A stretch of DNA of 64,000 nucleotides, from contig NZ_CAKKLJ010000003.1 of the NCBI RefSeq assembly GCF_918698005.1, positions 62,001 through 126,000 on the forward strand, read 5' to 3'. Every line of letters starts with the position of its first letter. Within the stretch, counting starts at the first letter, position 1. Shown piece by piece: positions 25,733-34,681 of this stretch. A model generated the notes under the pieces. It worked only from the letters and a program-made list of their open reading frames with translations. It searched no databases and was not told where the DNA came from. The DNA is from Microbacterium sp. Bi121 (GTDB lineage: Bacteria > Actinomycetota > Actinomycetes > Actinomycetales > Microbacteriaceae). The translations under genes and the position numbers were made by a program.

Positions 25733-27033
25733 GCGACGACCTCGAGGTGACCCACGGCGGCGCGATCGCCGTCGACCCGCACGCGCTCCGTGCGGTGGCG
25801 GATGCGCTGACCGCGCTGGCGCCGAGATTCGTGGATGCCGCGTCCGCTGTCCGGCGGGCGCACGGGAGCCTGGTCGCCCTGCCGACGGCATCCACGAGCG
25901 TCGACACCGTGGCGCTCTGGGGGAGCGCGGACAGGGCGGAGGCGCTGCACGAGGAGTGCCGGATGGCGGGGGAGAACACCCGGCTCATGGCTGACGTGTA
26001 CGAACTCGTCGAACGCAGGGCCGAGCTGGATGCGCTGGAGATTCAGGGGAAGGCGGCGCCAGGAGTGCTGTCCGATCGGATCGACGAGCTCGTGGCAGCC
26101 GACCCGCGCGTACTCGAGATGGAGAAATGGCTGATCGCGGGGTGGGAGAACGGGCGATACGAGGGTCTCGACCAGCAGTTCGATCTCGTTCAGCTCCTCG
26201 GCGCTCCGGTGGGCGCTCCGGCCGGAGGAGGGATCTTCGCGGCCGTTGCGGCACTCGGCGGCGCAGGTCTCGGTCGGCTCGCCCCGAACGCGACGCTGAG
26301 CGGGAGCGCCGGGCCCGTCTCGATCACGCCCGTCCGAACGAGCGCGCCGATCGGGCCGCCATCGAGCATCGCAGAAGCACTGAGACGCTTCCCCGAATCG
26401 CCAGGAGCGCAACTGAAGGTGGAGAAGTACACGATGTCGGACGGGAGCAGCCGCTTCGTCCTGTACTCGCGGGGAACCCAACCGAGCAGCGTCATCGACC
26501 CGACGGAGCCGTTCGACATGCAGTCGAATCTCGACCTGTACACCGGGCAGGAAGCAGCGTCATACGCTGCGACCGTCGAGGCGCTCGACGCGGCCGGCGC
26601 GCGGCCGGGGGATGAGCTCCAGATCTATGCCCACTCCCAGGGGGCGATGAACGCTGCGTATCTCGCGTCGGGCAGCGAGTTCGACGTGACGGTTCAGGTG
26701 ACGGCCGGGAGCCCCCTTCATCCCACGTTGGACGACGATCAACTGCTCATCGCGCTGCGGCACACCGATGACCTCGTGAACGGGCTGGCAGGGGGCGGTC
26801 TGCCGGGCGGAACAGGGTCACCCGACAGCATCGTCGCTACGCGGGTCGGTGATCCCGCGTACAGCGTGCACGACTTGTGGTTGCACCCGCACATGATGGA
26901 GAGCTACATCGAGACCGCCGAAATGCTCGATGACTCCGGCGACGTCCGGCTCGAGGCCTGGCGAGCCAAGGCCGCCGAACTCACCGATGCGGTGTCCATC
27001 GAATCGACCGAGTACGTCGCGAAGCGCGAGTGA
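25729..27033 (+). CDS. Alpha/beta hydrolase with WXG-like N-terminal region
   Basis: A 434-residue two-part protein. Residues about 1-150 are helical (HALRAVADALTALAPRFVDAASAV...), like the N-terminal region of WXG/ESX-type substrates; a Gly/Ala-rich linker (about 158-200) follows. The C-terminal part is an alpha/beta hydrolase: IYAHSQGAMNAAYLA carries the nucleophile S303, HTDD (345-348) the acid, and a histidine in LHPHMMESY (385-393) is the probable base. There is no signal peptide. The likely role is a secreted lipase/esterase or effector, but this is inference; no immunity gene is obvious. Confidence 0.75.
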   Translation: MSDDLEVTHGGAIAVDPHALRAVADALTALAPRFVDAASAVRRAHGSLVALPTASTSVDTVALWGSADRAEALHEECRMAGENTRLMADVYELVERRAELDALEIQGKAAPGVLSDRIDELVAADPRVLEMEKWLIAGWENGRYEGLDQQFDLVQLLGAPVGAPAGGGIFAAVAALGGAGLGRLAPNATLSGSAGPVSITPVRTSAPIGPPSSIAEALRRFPESPGAQLKVEKYTMSDGSSRFVLYSRGTQPSSVIDPTEPFDMQSNLDLYTGQEAASYAATVEALDAAGARPGDELQIYAHSQGAMNAAYLASGSEFDVTVQVTAGSPLHPTLDDDQLLIALRHTDDLVNGLAGGGLPGGTGSPDSIVATRVGDPAYSVHDLWLHPHMMESYIETAEMLDDSGDVRLEAWRAKAAELTDAVSIESTEYVAKRE

Positions 27034-27054
27034 CGCTCGTCCTTCGGCGACCGC

Positions 27055-27456
27055 TCAGTCGCGGCGCTGACGCTTCTGCGGGCGCAGGATGGCGCCGAAC
27101 ACGGCGTTGATGATCGAGATGATGATGGCCGCGAGCACGCCCCACCAGAACGACCCGACCGTGAGTCCCCAGCCGAAGCCGGACGTGATCCAGGCGGTCA
27201 GCCAGAGCAGGAACCCGTTGATCACGAGCCCGATCAGGCCGAGCGTGAGGATGTACAGCGGGAAGGCGACGATCTTCAGCACCGTGCCGATGATCGTGTT
27301 CACCAGGGCGAAGATCGCCGCGATGGCCAACAGCGTCAGCACGAGCTGCAGCGTCTCGCCGGGCGCGAAGGGCTTGACCTGCACCTCGAGGGCGGGGATG
27401 AGCGTCACCACCCAGATGGCGAACGCGTTGATGACGACTCTGATGAGGAAGCGCAT
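27055..27456 (-). CDS. Phage-holin-family (Phage_holin_4_2) membrane protein
   Basis: A 133-residue protein with four hydrophobic segments and a basic tail (RPQKRQRRD). The blocks INAFAIWVV, FALVNTIIGTVLK and INGFLLWLTAWI match the chromosomal proteins assigned to Pfam Phage_holin_4_2. Despite the name these are widespread housekeeping membrane proteins of unknown role, and no phage genes are nearby. Confidence 0.85.
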   Translation of the reverse strand: MRFLIRVVINAFAIWVVTLIPALEVQVKPFAPGETLQLVLTLLAIAAIFALVNTIIGTVLKIVAFPLYILTLGLIGLVINGFLLWLTAWITSGFGWGLTVGSFWWGVLAAIIISIINAVFGAILRPQKRQRRD

Positions 27457-27515
27457 GGTGGGTTCAGTCTCGCATGATCACGCGCGAACTGTCGCGGAAT
27501 CTGCGACAGTTCGAC

Positions 27516-27878
27516 TCAGCGGATGTGCGCGCGGAAGGCGTCGGCGATCTCCTCGAGATCGAGGCGGCTCTGAGCGACGGCGAGAACGAGATCGAACGCT
27601 TCATCGTTTGTGAATGTGATGTCGAACCCATTGATCCGGATGAACGCGAACGTCAGGTAGAGCGAGAGCCGCTTGTTGCCGTCGAACAGCGGATGGTTCT
27701 GGGCAAGGGAGCTGATCAGGGCCGCCGCCTTCAGAGGAATGTCGGGGTAGGCATCGACCCCGAACATGCTCGCCGACGGTCGCGACAAAGCGGAGAACAA
27801 CAGTCCCTGATCGCGAACTTGCAGTCCGAGTTTCTCGACGACCGCCAGCGCCTGCTCCGGGTCGATGTATTCGATCAC
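27516..27878 (-). CDS. Doc-family toxin (Fic/DOC fold)
   Basis: A 120-residue death-on-curing type protein. The motif HPLFDGNKR (62-70) corresponds to the H-x-F-x-D/N-x-N-K-R motif of Doc toxins, with Lys instead of the Gly of Fic AMP-transferases. P1 Doc phosphorylates elongation factor Tu, and this is the expected activity. The start overlaps the antitoxin stop by 4 nt, the usual order of antitoxin first. The motif has Leu where P1 Doc has Phe, which is common among chromosomal homologues. Confidence 0.88.
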   Translation of the reverse strand: MIEYIDPEQALAVVEKLGLQVRDQGLLFSALSRPSASMFGVDAYPDIPLKAAALISSLAQNHPLFDGNKRLSLYLTFAFIRINGFDITFTNDEAFDLVLAVAQSRLDLEEIADAFRAHIR

Positions 27879-28081
27879 GCGTCTTCGAGCCGCTTGATCG
27901 TGTCGGCGTACCGCTCGCCGATCTCGTCGACGAGATCGAGTACACGCGATGTCTTGGATTCACTGCTGACGAATCGTTCTGCGGCTTCGATGAGCACGGC
28001 GTGCTTGGACGTGTGTCGCGCACGAGCGATCGCCTCGAGTCGGGCATCGAGATCTTCGGGAAGCCGCACGTTCATCGCCAT
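27875..28081 (-). CDS. Ribbon-helix-helix antitoxin of the Doc toxin
   Basis: A 68-residue protein starting MAMNVRLPEDLDARLEAIAR, the beta-strand and first helix of a ribbon-helix-helix DNA-binding fold, with a C-terminal helical region (SRVLDLVDEIGERYADTIKRL) that should block the toxin. It is an RHH antitoxin rather than the Phd type usually paired with P1 Doc. ATG 28081 is preferred because a -10 box lies six bases upstream; ATG 28105 is an alternative. It should repress its own promoter. Confidence 0.82.
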   Translation of the reverse strand: MAMNVRLPEDLDARLEAIARARHTSKHAVLIEAAERFVSSESKTSRVLDLVDEIGERYADTIKRLEDA

Positions 28082-28093
28082 ACCAATATGGTA
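28081..28093 (-). promoter_or_regulatory. Promoter and operator of the toxin-antitoxin operon
   Basis: TACCA-ATA-TGGTA is a perfect 13-bp dyad. Its far arm overlaps the minus-strand -10 (TACCAT, 28088-28093), which sits six bases before the antitoxin ATG. Binding of the RHH protein here would block a leaderless promoter directly. Confidence 0.6.
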
Positions 28094-28130
28094 CCACCAC
28101 GGCATCTGCTGCGACAGGGCTGCGCGCTCG

Positions 28131-28136
28131 TAGACT
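28131..28136 (+). promoter_or_regulatory. -10 box for hisC (leaderless)
   Basis: TAGACT, seven bases, then the GTG start; there is no Shine-Dalgarno. Confidence 0.55.
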
Positions 28137-28143
28137 CGAACTC

Positions 28144-29214
28144 GTGACCGAGCCGATCCTGCCCCGAATCCGCCCCGAGATCGCCGCGCTCGCGCCGTAC
28201 CGGCAGGGAAAGCAGGCGGGTCCGGACGCTTTCAAGCTGTCCAGCAACGAGAACCCTTTCGACCCGCTGCCCTCGGTCCTCGAGGCGCTGCAGGGCACGA
28301 CCCCGATCAACCGGTATCCGGACGCGTCGGCGACCCGTCTGCGCGAACGCCTCGGCGCTCGCTACGGAGTCGGCGTCGACAACGTGCACGTCGCCAGCGG
28401 CAGCGTCGCGATCCTGTACCAGCTCGTTCAGGCCGCGGCATCCGTCGGCGACGAGGTCATCTACGCCTGGCGCTCCTTCGAGGCGTACCCGGGTCTCGTG
28501 CTCGTCGCCGGCGCGACCGCCGTGCAGGTTCCGCTCGCAGAGGGCGGCCGTCATGACCTCGACGCGATGGCGGATGCCGTCACCGACCGCACGCGCGCCA
28601 TCATCGTCTGCACCCCGAACAACCCCACAGGCCCGATCGTCACGAGCGCCGAGTTCGCGGCGTTCGTCGACCGCATCCCGTCCGACGTGCTCATCATCCT
28701 CGATGAGGCCTACGCCGAATTCGTGACAGCCGCGGATGCCGTCGACGGGCTGGGTGAACGTGTCTTCGAGACGCACCCGAACATCGTCGTGCTGCGTACC
28801 TTCTCCAAGGCGTACGGCCTCGCCGGGCTCCGTGTCGGGTACGCGATCGGGCACGTCCAGGTGCTCAATGCAGCCCGCGCGACCGGCATCCCGCTGTCGG
28901 TCACCTCTGCCGCCGAGACCGCGGCGATCGCGAGCCTGGATGCCGAGGCCGAACTCCTCGAACGCGTCGCCGTGATCGTCGAACGGCGTACAGCACTCGC
29001 CGACGGTCTGCGCAGCCAGGGTTGGGACGTGCCCGACACGCAGTCGAACTTCGTCTGGCTGCCCACCGGTGAGCGCACCGACGAGATCGCGGAGGCCTTC
29101 CGCGGCGCTGACATCGTGGTCCGGCCCTTCTCGGGCGACGGCATCCGCATCTCCGTCGGCGAGCAGGAATCGATCGAGAAGGTGCTCCGGGTCGCCGCCG
29201 ACGTGCACTCCTGA
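28144..29214 (+). CDS. hisC: Histidinol-phosphate aminotransferase
   Basis: A 356-residue fold-type I aminotransferase. SSNENPF (33-39), CTPNNPTGP (156-164), DEAYAEF (187-193) and the PLP lysine K222 in RTFSKAYGLAGLRVGY are all family landmarks of HisC. It converts imidazole-acetol phosphate to histidinol phosphate; some actinobacterial relatives also act on aromatic amino acids. No other his gene is adjacent, so it is detached from a his operon, and a phenylalanine/aromatic aminotransferase (Pat) role is the main alternative. The gene is read from a GTG with a -10 box just upstream. Confidence 0.85.
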   Translation: MTEPILPRIRPEIAALAPYRQGKQAGPDAFKLSSNENPFDPLPSVLEALQGTTPINRYPDASATRLRERLGARYGVGVDNVHVASGSVAILYQLVQAAASVGDEVIYAWRSFEAYPGLVLVAGATAVQVPLAEGGRHDLDAMADAVTDRTRAIIVCTPNNPTGPIVTSAEFAAFVDRIPSDVLIILDEAYAEFVTAADAVDGLGERVFETHPNIVVLRTFSKAYGLAGLRVGYAIGHVQVLNAARATGIPLSVTSAAETAAIASLDAEAELLERVAVIVERRTALADGLRSQGWDVPDTQSNFVWLPTGERTDEIAEAFRGADIVVRPFSGDGIRISVGEQESIEKVLRVAADVHS

Positions 29215-29286
29215 GCCGTCATCCTCCGCATTCCGGGCACTTGCAAGGGTGTCCTAGCTATGCGTGACGGGGCATGCGCAGGCCTA

Positions 29287-29292
29287 TAGCGT
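29287..29292 (+). promoter_or_regulatory. -10 box for the 2-oxoacid dehydrogenase operon (leaderless)
   Basis: TAGCGT, six bases, then the GTG start of the E1alpha gene, with no Shine-Dalgarno. Confidence 0.45.
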
Positions 29293-29298
29293 GGAACG

Positions 29299-30432
29299 GT
29301 GACCTCGTCAGAGACCCAATTCGTACGCGTCCTGGAGGCGGACGGCCGATACGCGCCGAACGCAGCCGCCGAGCAGTACCTGCCGCTGATCGAGGCGATC
29401 AGCGACACGGAGCTCGAGCAGTTCTACCGCGACATGGTCGTCATCCGAGCCATCGACAACCAGGCGACCAACCTGCAGCGGCAGGGGCAGCTCGCCCTCT
29501 GGCCGCCGAGTCGGGGTCAGGAAGCGGCTCAGGTCGGATCCGCCAGAGCCGCCCGCGCGCAGGACACGCTGTTCCCGTCCTACCGCGAGCACGCCGTGAC
29601 CCGCATCCGGGGCGTCGACACGCTCGGCATCATCAAGCTGATGCGCGGCGTCTCGCACGGAGGCTGGGATCCGACGGATCCCGTCAACGGGAACACGCGC
29701 CTGTACACGCTCGTGCTCGGCTCGCAGACTCTGCACGCCACCGGATACGCCATGGGCCTCGCCTTCGACGGCCGCTCGGGCACCGGCGACCCCGAGCGCG
29801 ACGAGGCCGTCATGGTCTACTACGGCGACGGGGCATCCAGCCAGGGCGACGTGCACGAGGCGATGGTCTTCGCCGCGAGTTACCAGGCGCCGACCGTCTT
29901 CTTCCTGCAGAACAACCAGTGGGCGATCTCGGTTCCGGTGTCGACGCAGACGCGGGTGCCGTTCGCGCAGCGCAGCAGCGGATACGGCATCCCGAGCGTC
30001 CGTGTCGACGGCAACGACGTGCTCGCCAGCTACGCCGTGTCTCGGATCGCGCTCGACGAGGCGCGCGCAGGCAACGGGCCGCGCGCGATCGAAGCCGAGA
30101 CCTACCGTCTCGGCGCGCACACCACCAGCGATGACCCGACGAAGTACCGCACCAGCGACGAGGAGCAGTCCTGGCAGCAGCGCGACCCGATCGCCCGCAT
30201 GCGCGCCTTCCTCGAGGGCAAGGGCGCCGCGGGGTCGTTCTTCGACGAGGCGGATGCCGAAGGCGCCGCCGCCGCGGACGACCTGCGCACGCGCACCCTC
30301 GAACTCGGGCCGCCGCCCGCGTCGAAGATCTTCGATCATGTCTACAGCGAGCCGCATCCGCCGATGGACGAGCAGCGCGCATGGCGCGAGCAGTACGAAG
30401 CGTCGTTCGGCGCTGAAGGAGCGCACGCATGA
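29299..30432 (+). CDS. 2-oxoacid dehydrogenase E1 component, alpha subunit
   Basis: A 377-residue ThDP enzyme subunit. The thiamine-diphosphate motif begins at GDGASSQGD and ends at QNNQWAIS about 30 residues later. RQGQLALWPPSRGQEAAQVG and FPSYREHAV match PDH and branched-chain E1alpha. With the beta subunit it decarboxylates a 2-oxoacid and acylates the E2 lipoyl group. The substrate (pyruvate or branched-chain 2-oxoacids) cannot be fixed from sequence alone; bkdA-type is my preference because high-GC actinobacteria usually use a single-chain E1 (AceE) for pyruvate. Confidence 0.9.
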   Translation: MTSSETQFVRVLEADGRYAPNAAAEQYLPLIEAISDTELEQFYRDMVVIRAIDNQATNLQRQGQLALWPPSRGQEAAQVGSARAARAQDTLFPSYREHAVTRIRGVDTLGIIKLMRGVSHGGWDPTDPVNGNTRLYTLVLGSQTLHATGYAMGLAFDGRSGTGDPERDEAVMVYYGDGASSQGDVHEAMVFAASYQAPTVFFLQNNQWAISVPVSTQTRVPFAQRSSGYGIPSVRVDGNDVLASYAVSRIALDEARAGNGPRAIEAETYRLGAHTTSDDPTKYRTSDEEQSWQQRDPIARMRAFLEGKGAAGSFFDEADAEGAAAADDLRTRTLELGPPPASKIFDHVYSEPHPPMDEQRAWREQYEASFGAEGAHA

Positions 30433-31409
30433 CTCTCGAGACGCTGCCGTTCGCCAAGGCGCTCAACGCCGGCCTGCGCAAGGCCATGGAGGACGACTCC
30501 CGCGTGCTCATGATGGGCGAGGACATCGGCAAGCTCGGCGGCGTGTTCCGCATCACCGAGCACCTGCAGCGCGACTTCGGCGAGCAGCGCGTGCTCGACA
30601 CTCCGCTCGCGGAGTCGGGCATCGTCGGCACGGCGATCGGACTGGCGATGGCCGGGTTCCGACCGGTGATCGAGATCCAGTTCGACGGATTCGTCTTCCC
30701 CGCGTTCGACCAGATCACCACGCAGCTGGCGAAGCTCACCAACCGCCACGAGGGTGCTGTGACGATGCCGATCGTGATCCGCATCCCATACGGCGGGCAC
30801 ATCGGCGCCGTCGAGCACCACCAGGAGAGCCCGGAGGCGTACTTCGCCCACACGCCGGGTCTGCGTGTCGTGTCGCCGTCGACCCCGAACGACGCGTACT
30901 GGATGATCCAGGAGGCGATCGCGTCGAACGACCCGGTGATCTTCATGGAGCCGAAGAGCCGGTACTGGCAGAAGGGCGAGGTCGACGTCGAGCAGTCGGC
31001 TGTGCCGCTGCACTCGTCGCGCGTCGTGCGCACCGGCACGGACATCACGCTGGTCGGACACGGGGCGATGGTGACGACGCTGCTGCAGGCCGCCGCGATC
31101 GCCGAGGGCGAGGGCACGAGCTGCGAGGTGGTCGACGTGCGATCGCTGTCGCCGGTCGACTATGGGCCGATCCTCGACTCGGTGCGCAAGACCGGGCGCA
31201 TGGTCTACGCGCAGGAGGCGTCCGGCCATGCCAGCGTCGGCAGCGAGATCGCCGCGACGGTGATGGAGCGCGCGTTCTACGCACTCGAGGCGCCGGTGCT
31301 GCGGGTGTCGGCCTATGACTCCCCGTTCCCTCCGGCCAAGCTCGAGGGCACGTTCCTGCCGGATGCCGATCGCATCCTCGAAGCCGTCGACCGCTCGATG
31401 GCCTACTGA
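30429..31409 (+). CDS. 2-oxoacid dehydrogenase E1 component, beta subunit
   Basis: A 326-residue transketolase-fold subunit that overlaps the alpha gene by [50 protein letters not shown] and EPKSRYW are family blocks. It forms the alpha2beta2 E1 tetramer. Its C-terminal domain ([15 protein letters not shown]...) is normal. A 28-nt gap leads to the E2 gene. Confidence 0.93.
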   Translation: MTLETLPFAKALNAGLRKAMEDDSRVLMMGEDIGKLGGVFRITEHLQRDFGEQRVLDTPLAESGIVGTAIGLAMAGFRPVIEIQFDGFVFPAFDQITTQLAKLTNRHEGAVTMPIVIRIPYGGHIGAVEHHQESPEAYFAHTPGLRVVSPSTPNDAYWMIQEAIASNDPVIFMEPKSRYWQKGEVDVEQSAVPLHSSRVVRTGTDITLVGHGAMVTTLLQAAAIAEGEGTSCEVVDVRSLSPVDYGPILDSVRKTGRMVYAQEASGHASVGSEIAATVMERAFYALEAPVLRVSAYDSPFPPAKLEGTFLPDADRILEAVDRSMAY

Positions 31410-31437
31410 AAATCCGTCCGATCGAAGGGCAACACGC

Positions 31438-32772
31438 ATGAGCACGCAGAACTTCAACCTCCCCGATGTCGGCGAGGGCCTGACCGAAGCCGAGATCGTG
31501 GCGTGGAAGGTCGCCCCCGGCGACTCGGTCGCCGTCAACGATGTGCTCGTCGAGATCGAGACCGCCAAATCGCTCGTCGAGCTCCCGTCGCCGTACGCGG
31601 GGATCGTCGGCGAGCTGCTCGTCGGCGAGGGGACGACGGTCGAGGTGGGGTCGCCCATCATCAGCTTCGTCTCGGATGCCGCGCCCGGAACGACTCCGCC
31701 GAACCCCGCGCCGGCAGGCGAGGAGACCGGAGGATCGGTTCTGGTCGGGTACGGCACCGGCGCCGGCGCGACCTCTCGCAGGAGCCGCCCCGCCGTCCGG
31801 CCCGTGCGCTCATCGGTCGGCGTGATCGCGAAGCCCCCCATCCGCAAGCTCGCCCGTGACCTGGGCGTCGACCTGTCCGCTGTCACCCCCACCGGCGCGG
31901 ACGGCGAGGTCACTCGCGACGACGTGGTGGCGCATGCGGCGCAGGCCAGCGTGTTCCGCAACATCGAGACGCCGGAGTGGGGCGATGTCCGCGAGGAGAC
32001 CGTGCCGGCGTCGATCGCGCCCGTCGGCCTGTCACGCGGCTCGGAGCCCGGTCGGCCCGGGGTCGATGCGGAGCGCACCGAGTCGATCCCCGTCAAGGGC
32101 GTTCGCAAGGTCACTGCTGCCGGCATGGTGCGCAGCGCCTACACCGCGCCGCACGTGACGGTGTGGAAGGAAGTCGACGCGACGCGGACCATGGAGCTCG
32201 TCAAGCGCCTGAAGTCGTCGCCGGACTACGCCGACATCAAGGTCTCTCCCCTGCTGATCGTGGCCCGCGCCGTGATCTGGGCCATTCGCCGGAACCCGAT
32301 GGTCAACGCAGCCTGGGTCGAGACCGACGACGGCGCCGAGATCGCAGTCCGGCACTACGTGAACCTGGGCATCGCCGCGGCGACGCCGCGCGGCCTGCTC
32401 GTCCCGAACATCAAGGACGCGCAGGAGCTCAGCATGAAGGACCTCGCCCGCGCGCTCAACCGTCTCACCCTCACGGCCCGTGACGGCAAGACGCCGCCGG
32501 CCGACCAGCAGGGCGGCACGTTCACGATCACCAACATCGGCGTGTTCGGCATGGATGCCGGAACCCCGATCATCAACCCCGGTGAAGCGGGCATCCTCGC
32601 CATGGGAACGATCAGCCAGAAGCCCTGGGTCGTCGACGGCGAGGTCCGCCCTCGGTACGTGACGACCGTCGCCGGCTCGTTCGATCACCGCGTCGTGGAC
32701 GGCGACGGCATGAGCCGCTTCATCGCGGACGTCGCCGCGATCCTCGAGGAGCCCGCCCTGCTCGTCGACTGA
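31438..32772 (+). CDS. 2-oxoacid dehydrogenase E2 component (dihydrolipoamide acyltransferase)
   Basis: A 444-residue protein with one lipoyl domain (1-80, lipoylated K44 in [13 protein letters not shown]), a linker, a peripheral-subunit-binding domain (about 131-167, [17 protein letters not shown]) and a C-terminal acyltransferase domain ending with the catalytic [10 protein letters not shown] (H417). It moves the acyl group to CoA and forms the core of the complex. GAAGGGC lies upstream of the ATG. The E3 (dihydrolipoyl dehydrogenase) gene is absent here and must be shared from elsewhere. Confidence 0.93.
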   Translation: MSTQNFNLPDVGEGLTEAEIVAWKVAPGDSVAVNDVLVEIETAKSLVELPSPYAGIVGELLVGEGTTVEVGSPIISFVSDAAPGTTPPNPAPAGEETGGSVLVGYGTGAGATSRRSRPAVRPVRSSVGVIAKPPIRKLARDLGVDLSAVTPTGADGEVTRDDVVAHAAQASVFRNIETPEWGDVREETVPASIAPVGLSRGSEPGRPGVDAERTESIPVKGVRKVTAAGMVRSAYTAPHVTVWKEVDATRTMELVKRLKSSPDYADIKVSPLLIVARAVIWAIRRNPMVNAAWVETDDGAEIAVRHYVNLGIAAATPRGLLVPNIKDAQELSMKDLARALNRLTLTARDGKTPPADQQGGTFTITNIGVFGMDAGTPIINPGEAGILAMGTISQKPWVVDGEVRPRYVTTVAGSFDHRVVDGDGMSRFIADVAAILEEPALLVD

Positions 32773-32794
32773 GGGCCCGCGTAGCGTCTCCCGC

Positions 32795-32814
32795 CCACGA
32801 GAGTCATCTCGTGG
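32795..32814 (+). terminator. Hairpin after the E2 gene
   Basis: CCACGAGA-gtca-TCTCGTGG, a perfect 8-bp stem with a 4-nt loop, ends where the Zur-type box begins. It probably terminates the dehydrogenase operon. Confidence 0.6.
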
Positions 32815-32832
32815 TGAGAATGGTTATCATTA
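32815..32832. promoter_or_regulatory. Zur-type operator upstream of the zinc importer
   Basis: TGAGAATGGTTATCATTA is an AT-rich imperfect palindrome that resembles the TGAAAATGATTTTCA-type Zur boxes of actinobacteria. It covers the -35 and spacer region of the znuA promoter, the position of a repressor. A Fur-family gene follows downstream. Confidence 0.75.
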
Positions 32833-32837
32833 GCGTG

Positions 32838-32843
32838 TAGCAT
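32838..32843 (+). promoter_or_regulatory. -10 box for znuA (leaderless)
   Basis: TAGCAT, six bases, then the ATG. The purine stretch CGGAG lies too close to the ATG to act as a Shine-Dalgarno. Confidence 0.55.
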
Positions 32844-32849
32844 CGGAGT

Positions 32850-33854
32850 ATGCACAAGCTCCACGCCGCCGCGCTCCTGACCGCATCCGCCCTCGTCCTC
32901 GCGGGATGCTCCACAGCGGGCGGCGAAGGCGCCGACGACGGACTGATCCACGTCACCGCGAGCACGAACATCTACGGCTCGCTCGTGAAGCAGATCGGCG
33001 GTGATCGCGTCGATGTGACGACGATCATCGACTCGGCGACCCAGGACCCCCACTCCTACGAGGCCACCGCCCGCGATCGCCTCGCCATGCAGGACGCCGA
33101 CCTCGTCGTCGAGAACGGCGGCGGATACGACGCCTTCATCGACACGCTCCTCGATGGATCCGACGCGCACGTCTTCACGGCGGCCGAGTTCTCGCACGAC
33201 TACCCGGGCAACGCGGGCCACGACGGCGAAGACGCAGGCGAGGATGCCGACGCTCACGACCACGCGGCCGACGAGGAGGGCCACGACCACGCTGATGAAG
33301 AGGGTCACGAAGGTCACGATCACATCGAGGGATTCAACGAGCACGTCTGGTTCGACCCGCACACGATGACTCACGTCGTGGAGGGTCTGGCCGAGGAGCT
33401 GTCAGAGCTCGACCCCGACGGCGCCGACGCGTTCACCGCCAACGCCGAGAACATCATCGCCGACATCGAAGACGCCGAAGCCCAGCTCGAGACGATCAAG
33501 ACCGAGGCGAACGGCGCGGGTGTCTTCATGACCGAGCCGCTGCCCGGCTACATCGCCGCCGCGGCCGGCCTCACCGACCTCACCCCCGAGGGATTCGCGG
33601 AGTCCGTCGAGGAGGGCAGCGACGTGGCGCCCGCCACGCTGCTCGACGCGCTCGACGTCATCGAGAGCGGCGACGTGAAGGTCGTGCTCACCAACGCGCA
33701 GACCGGAGGCTCCGAGACCGAGCGGGTCGAGCAGGCGGCGAAGGATGCCGGCATCCCCGTCGTCGCTTTCAGCGAGCTGCTCGAAGACGGATCGTCGTAC
33801 TCTGAGTGGATGCACGACGCGATCCAGAGCCTCGCCGACGCACTCCGTTCGTGA
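32850..33854 (+). CDS. znuA: Zinc ABC transporter substrate-binding lipoprotein
   Basis: A 334-residue cluster-9 metal-binding lipoprotein (lipobox LAGC, Cys20). Metal ligands include H68 (QDPHSYE) and H165 (NEHVWFDP). Between them is an acidic, His-rich loop (about 116-160, many Asp-His and Gly-His pairs) characteristic of zinc binders. The third position has Glu in FMTEPLPGYIAAAAGL rather than His, a variant known in actinobacterial members. It captures zinc outside the membrane. The gene starts the znuA-C-B operon behind a Zur-type box, and its stop overlaps the ATPase start. Confidence 0.92.
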   Translation: MHKLHAAALLTASALVLAGCSTAGGEGADDGLIHVTASTNIYGSLVKQIGGDRVDVTTIIDSATQDPHSYEATARDRLAMQDADLVVENGGGYDAFIDTLLDGSDAHVFTAAEFSHDYPGNAGHDGEDAGEDADAHDHAADEEGHDHADEEGHEGHDHIEGFNEHVWFDPHTMTHVVEGLAEELSELDPDGADAFTANAENIIADIEDAEAQLETIKTEANGAGVFMTEPLPGYIAAAAGLTDLTPEGFAESVEEGSDVAPATLLDALDVIESGDVKVVLTNAQTGGSETERVEQAAKDAGIPVVAFSELLEDGSSYSEWMHDAIQSLADALRS

Positions 33855-34681
33855 GTGCGGAGGTCGCACGCGAAGCGGAACCCGTCCTCGAGATCGCCGG
33901 AGCCGCCCTCCGGCGCGGTGACAGCGAGCTGTGGTCGGGTCTCGACCTGACCGTCGAGCCCGGCGAGTTCATCGCCGTGCTCGGTCCATCCGGCTCTGGC
34001 AAGACGACGCTGATGCGGGCGATCCTCGGTCTGCAGCCGTTGAGCGCCGGCAGCATCCGGGTCGCCGGCCAGCCCGTCCAGCGCGGCAATCCGCGCATCG
34101 GCTACATCCCCCAGCAGCGACCGTTGCCGCCCGACACCAGCATGCGGGCCCGCGACGTCGTCGCCCTCGGGGTCAACGGCACGCGCTTCGGCCTGCCGAT
34201 CCCTCGCCGCGGCGATCGTGCCCGCGTCGACGCACTGCTCGAGGGTGTCGGCGCCGCGCACTTCGCGGACCGCCGTGTGGGCCTGCTGTCCGGTGGCGAA
34301 CAGCAGCGTCTCCGGGTCGGCCAGGCGCTCGCCGACGAGCCCACGCTGCTGCTGTGCGACGAGCCGCTGTCGAACCTCGACCTCGCCAACCAGGTCGGCG
34401 TGACCGAGATCATCGACAGGCAGCGGCGCGAACGGGATGCCGCCGTGCTGTTCGTCACGCACGACATCAATCCCATCCTCGGTCGCGTCGACCGCATCCT
34501 GTACATCGCCGGGGGACGCTTCGTGCTCGGCACTCCAGATGAGGTGCTGCAGAGCCGTGTGCTCACCGACCTGTACGGGACTCCGGTGTTCGTGCTGCGC
34601 GCGGGTGACCGGCTCGTCGTCGTCGGAGCGCCGGACGCCCAGCCGCATCACGAACACGACCACGATGAGGACGACGCATGA
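33851..34681 (+). CDS. znuC: Zinc ABC transporter ATP-binding protein
   Basis: A 276-residue ABC ATPase: Walker A GPSGSGKT (45-52), signature LSGGEQQR, Walker B LLLCDEP and the switch histidine in FVTHD. GTG 33851 overlaps the znuA stop (GTGA), the usual coupling. The C-terminus ends with the acidic His-rich tail QPHHEHDHDEDDA, an unusual addition that could sense or buffer zinc on the cytosolic side. Confidence 0.93.
   Translation: MSAEVAREAEPVLEIAGAALRRGDSELWSGLDLTVEPGEFIAVLGPSGSGKTTLMRAILGLQPLSAGSIRVAGQPVQRGNPRIGYIPQQRPLPPDTSMRARDVVALGVNGTRFGLPIPRRGDRARVDALLEGVGAAHFADRRVGLLSGGEQQRLRVGQALADEPTLLLCDEPLSNLDLANQVGVTEIIDRQRRERDAAVLFVTHDINPILGRVDRILYIAGGRFVLGTPDEVLQSRVLTDLYGTPVFVLRAGDRLVVVGAPDAQPHHEHDHDEDDA

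Noticed and set aside
27055..27456. Prophage signal suggested by the holin-family match
   Set aside because: No integrase, structural, lysis or attachment-site features are near; the family is largely chromosomal.
28144..29214. hisC as part of a his operon
   Set aside because: Neighbours are a toxin-antitoxin pair and a 2-oxoacid dehydrogenase operon; no other his gene is present.
29239..29270. A TTGCAA -35 with a -10 at TAGCTATG before the E1alpha gene
   Set aside because: The spacing is only about 8 bp; the TAGCGT box six bases before the GTG is a better fit.
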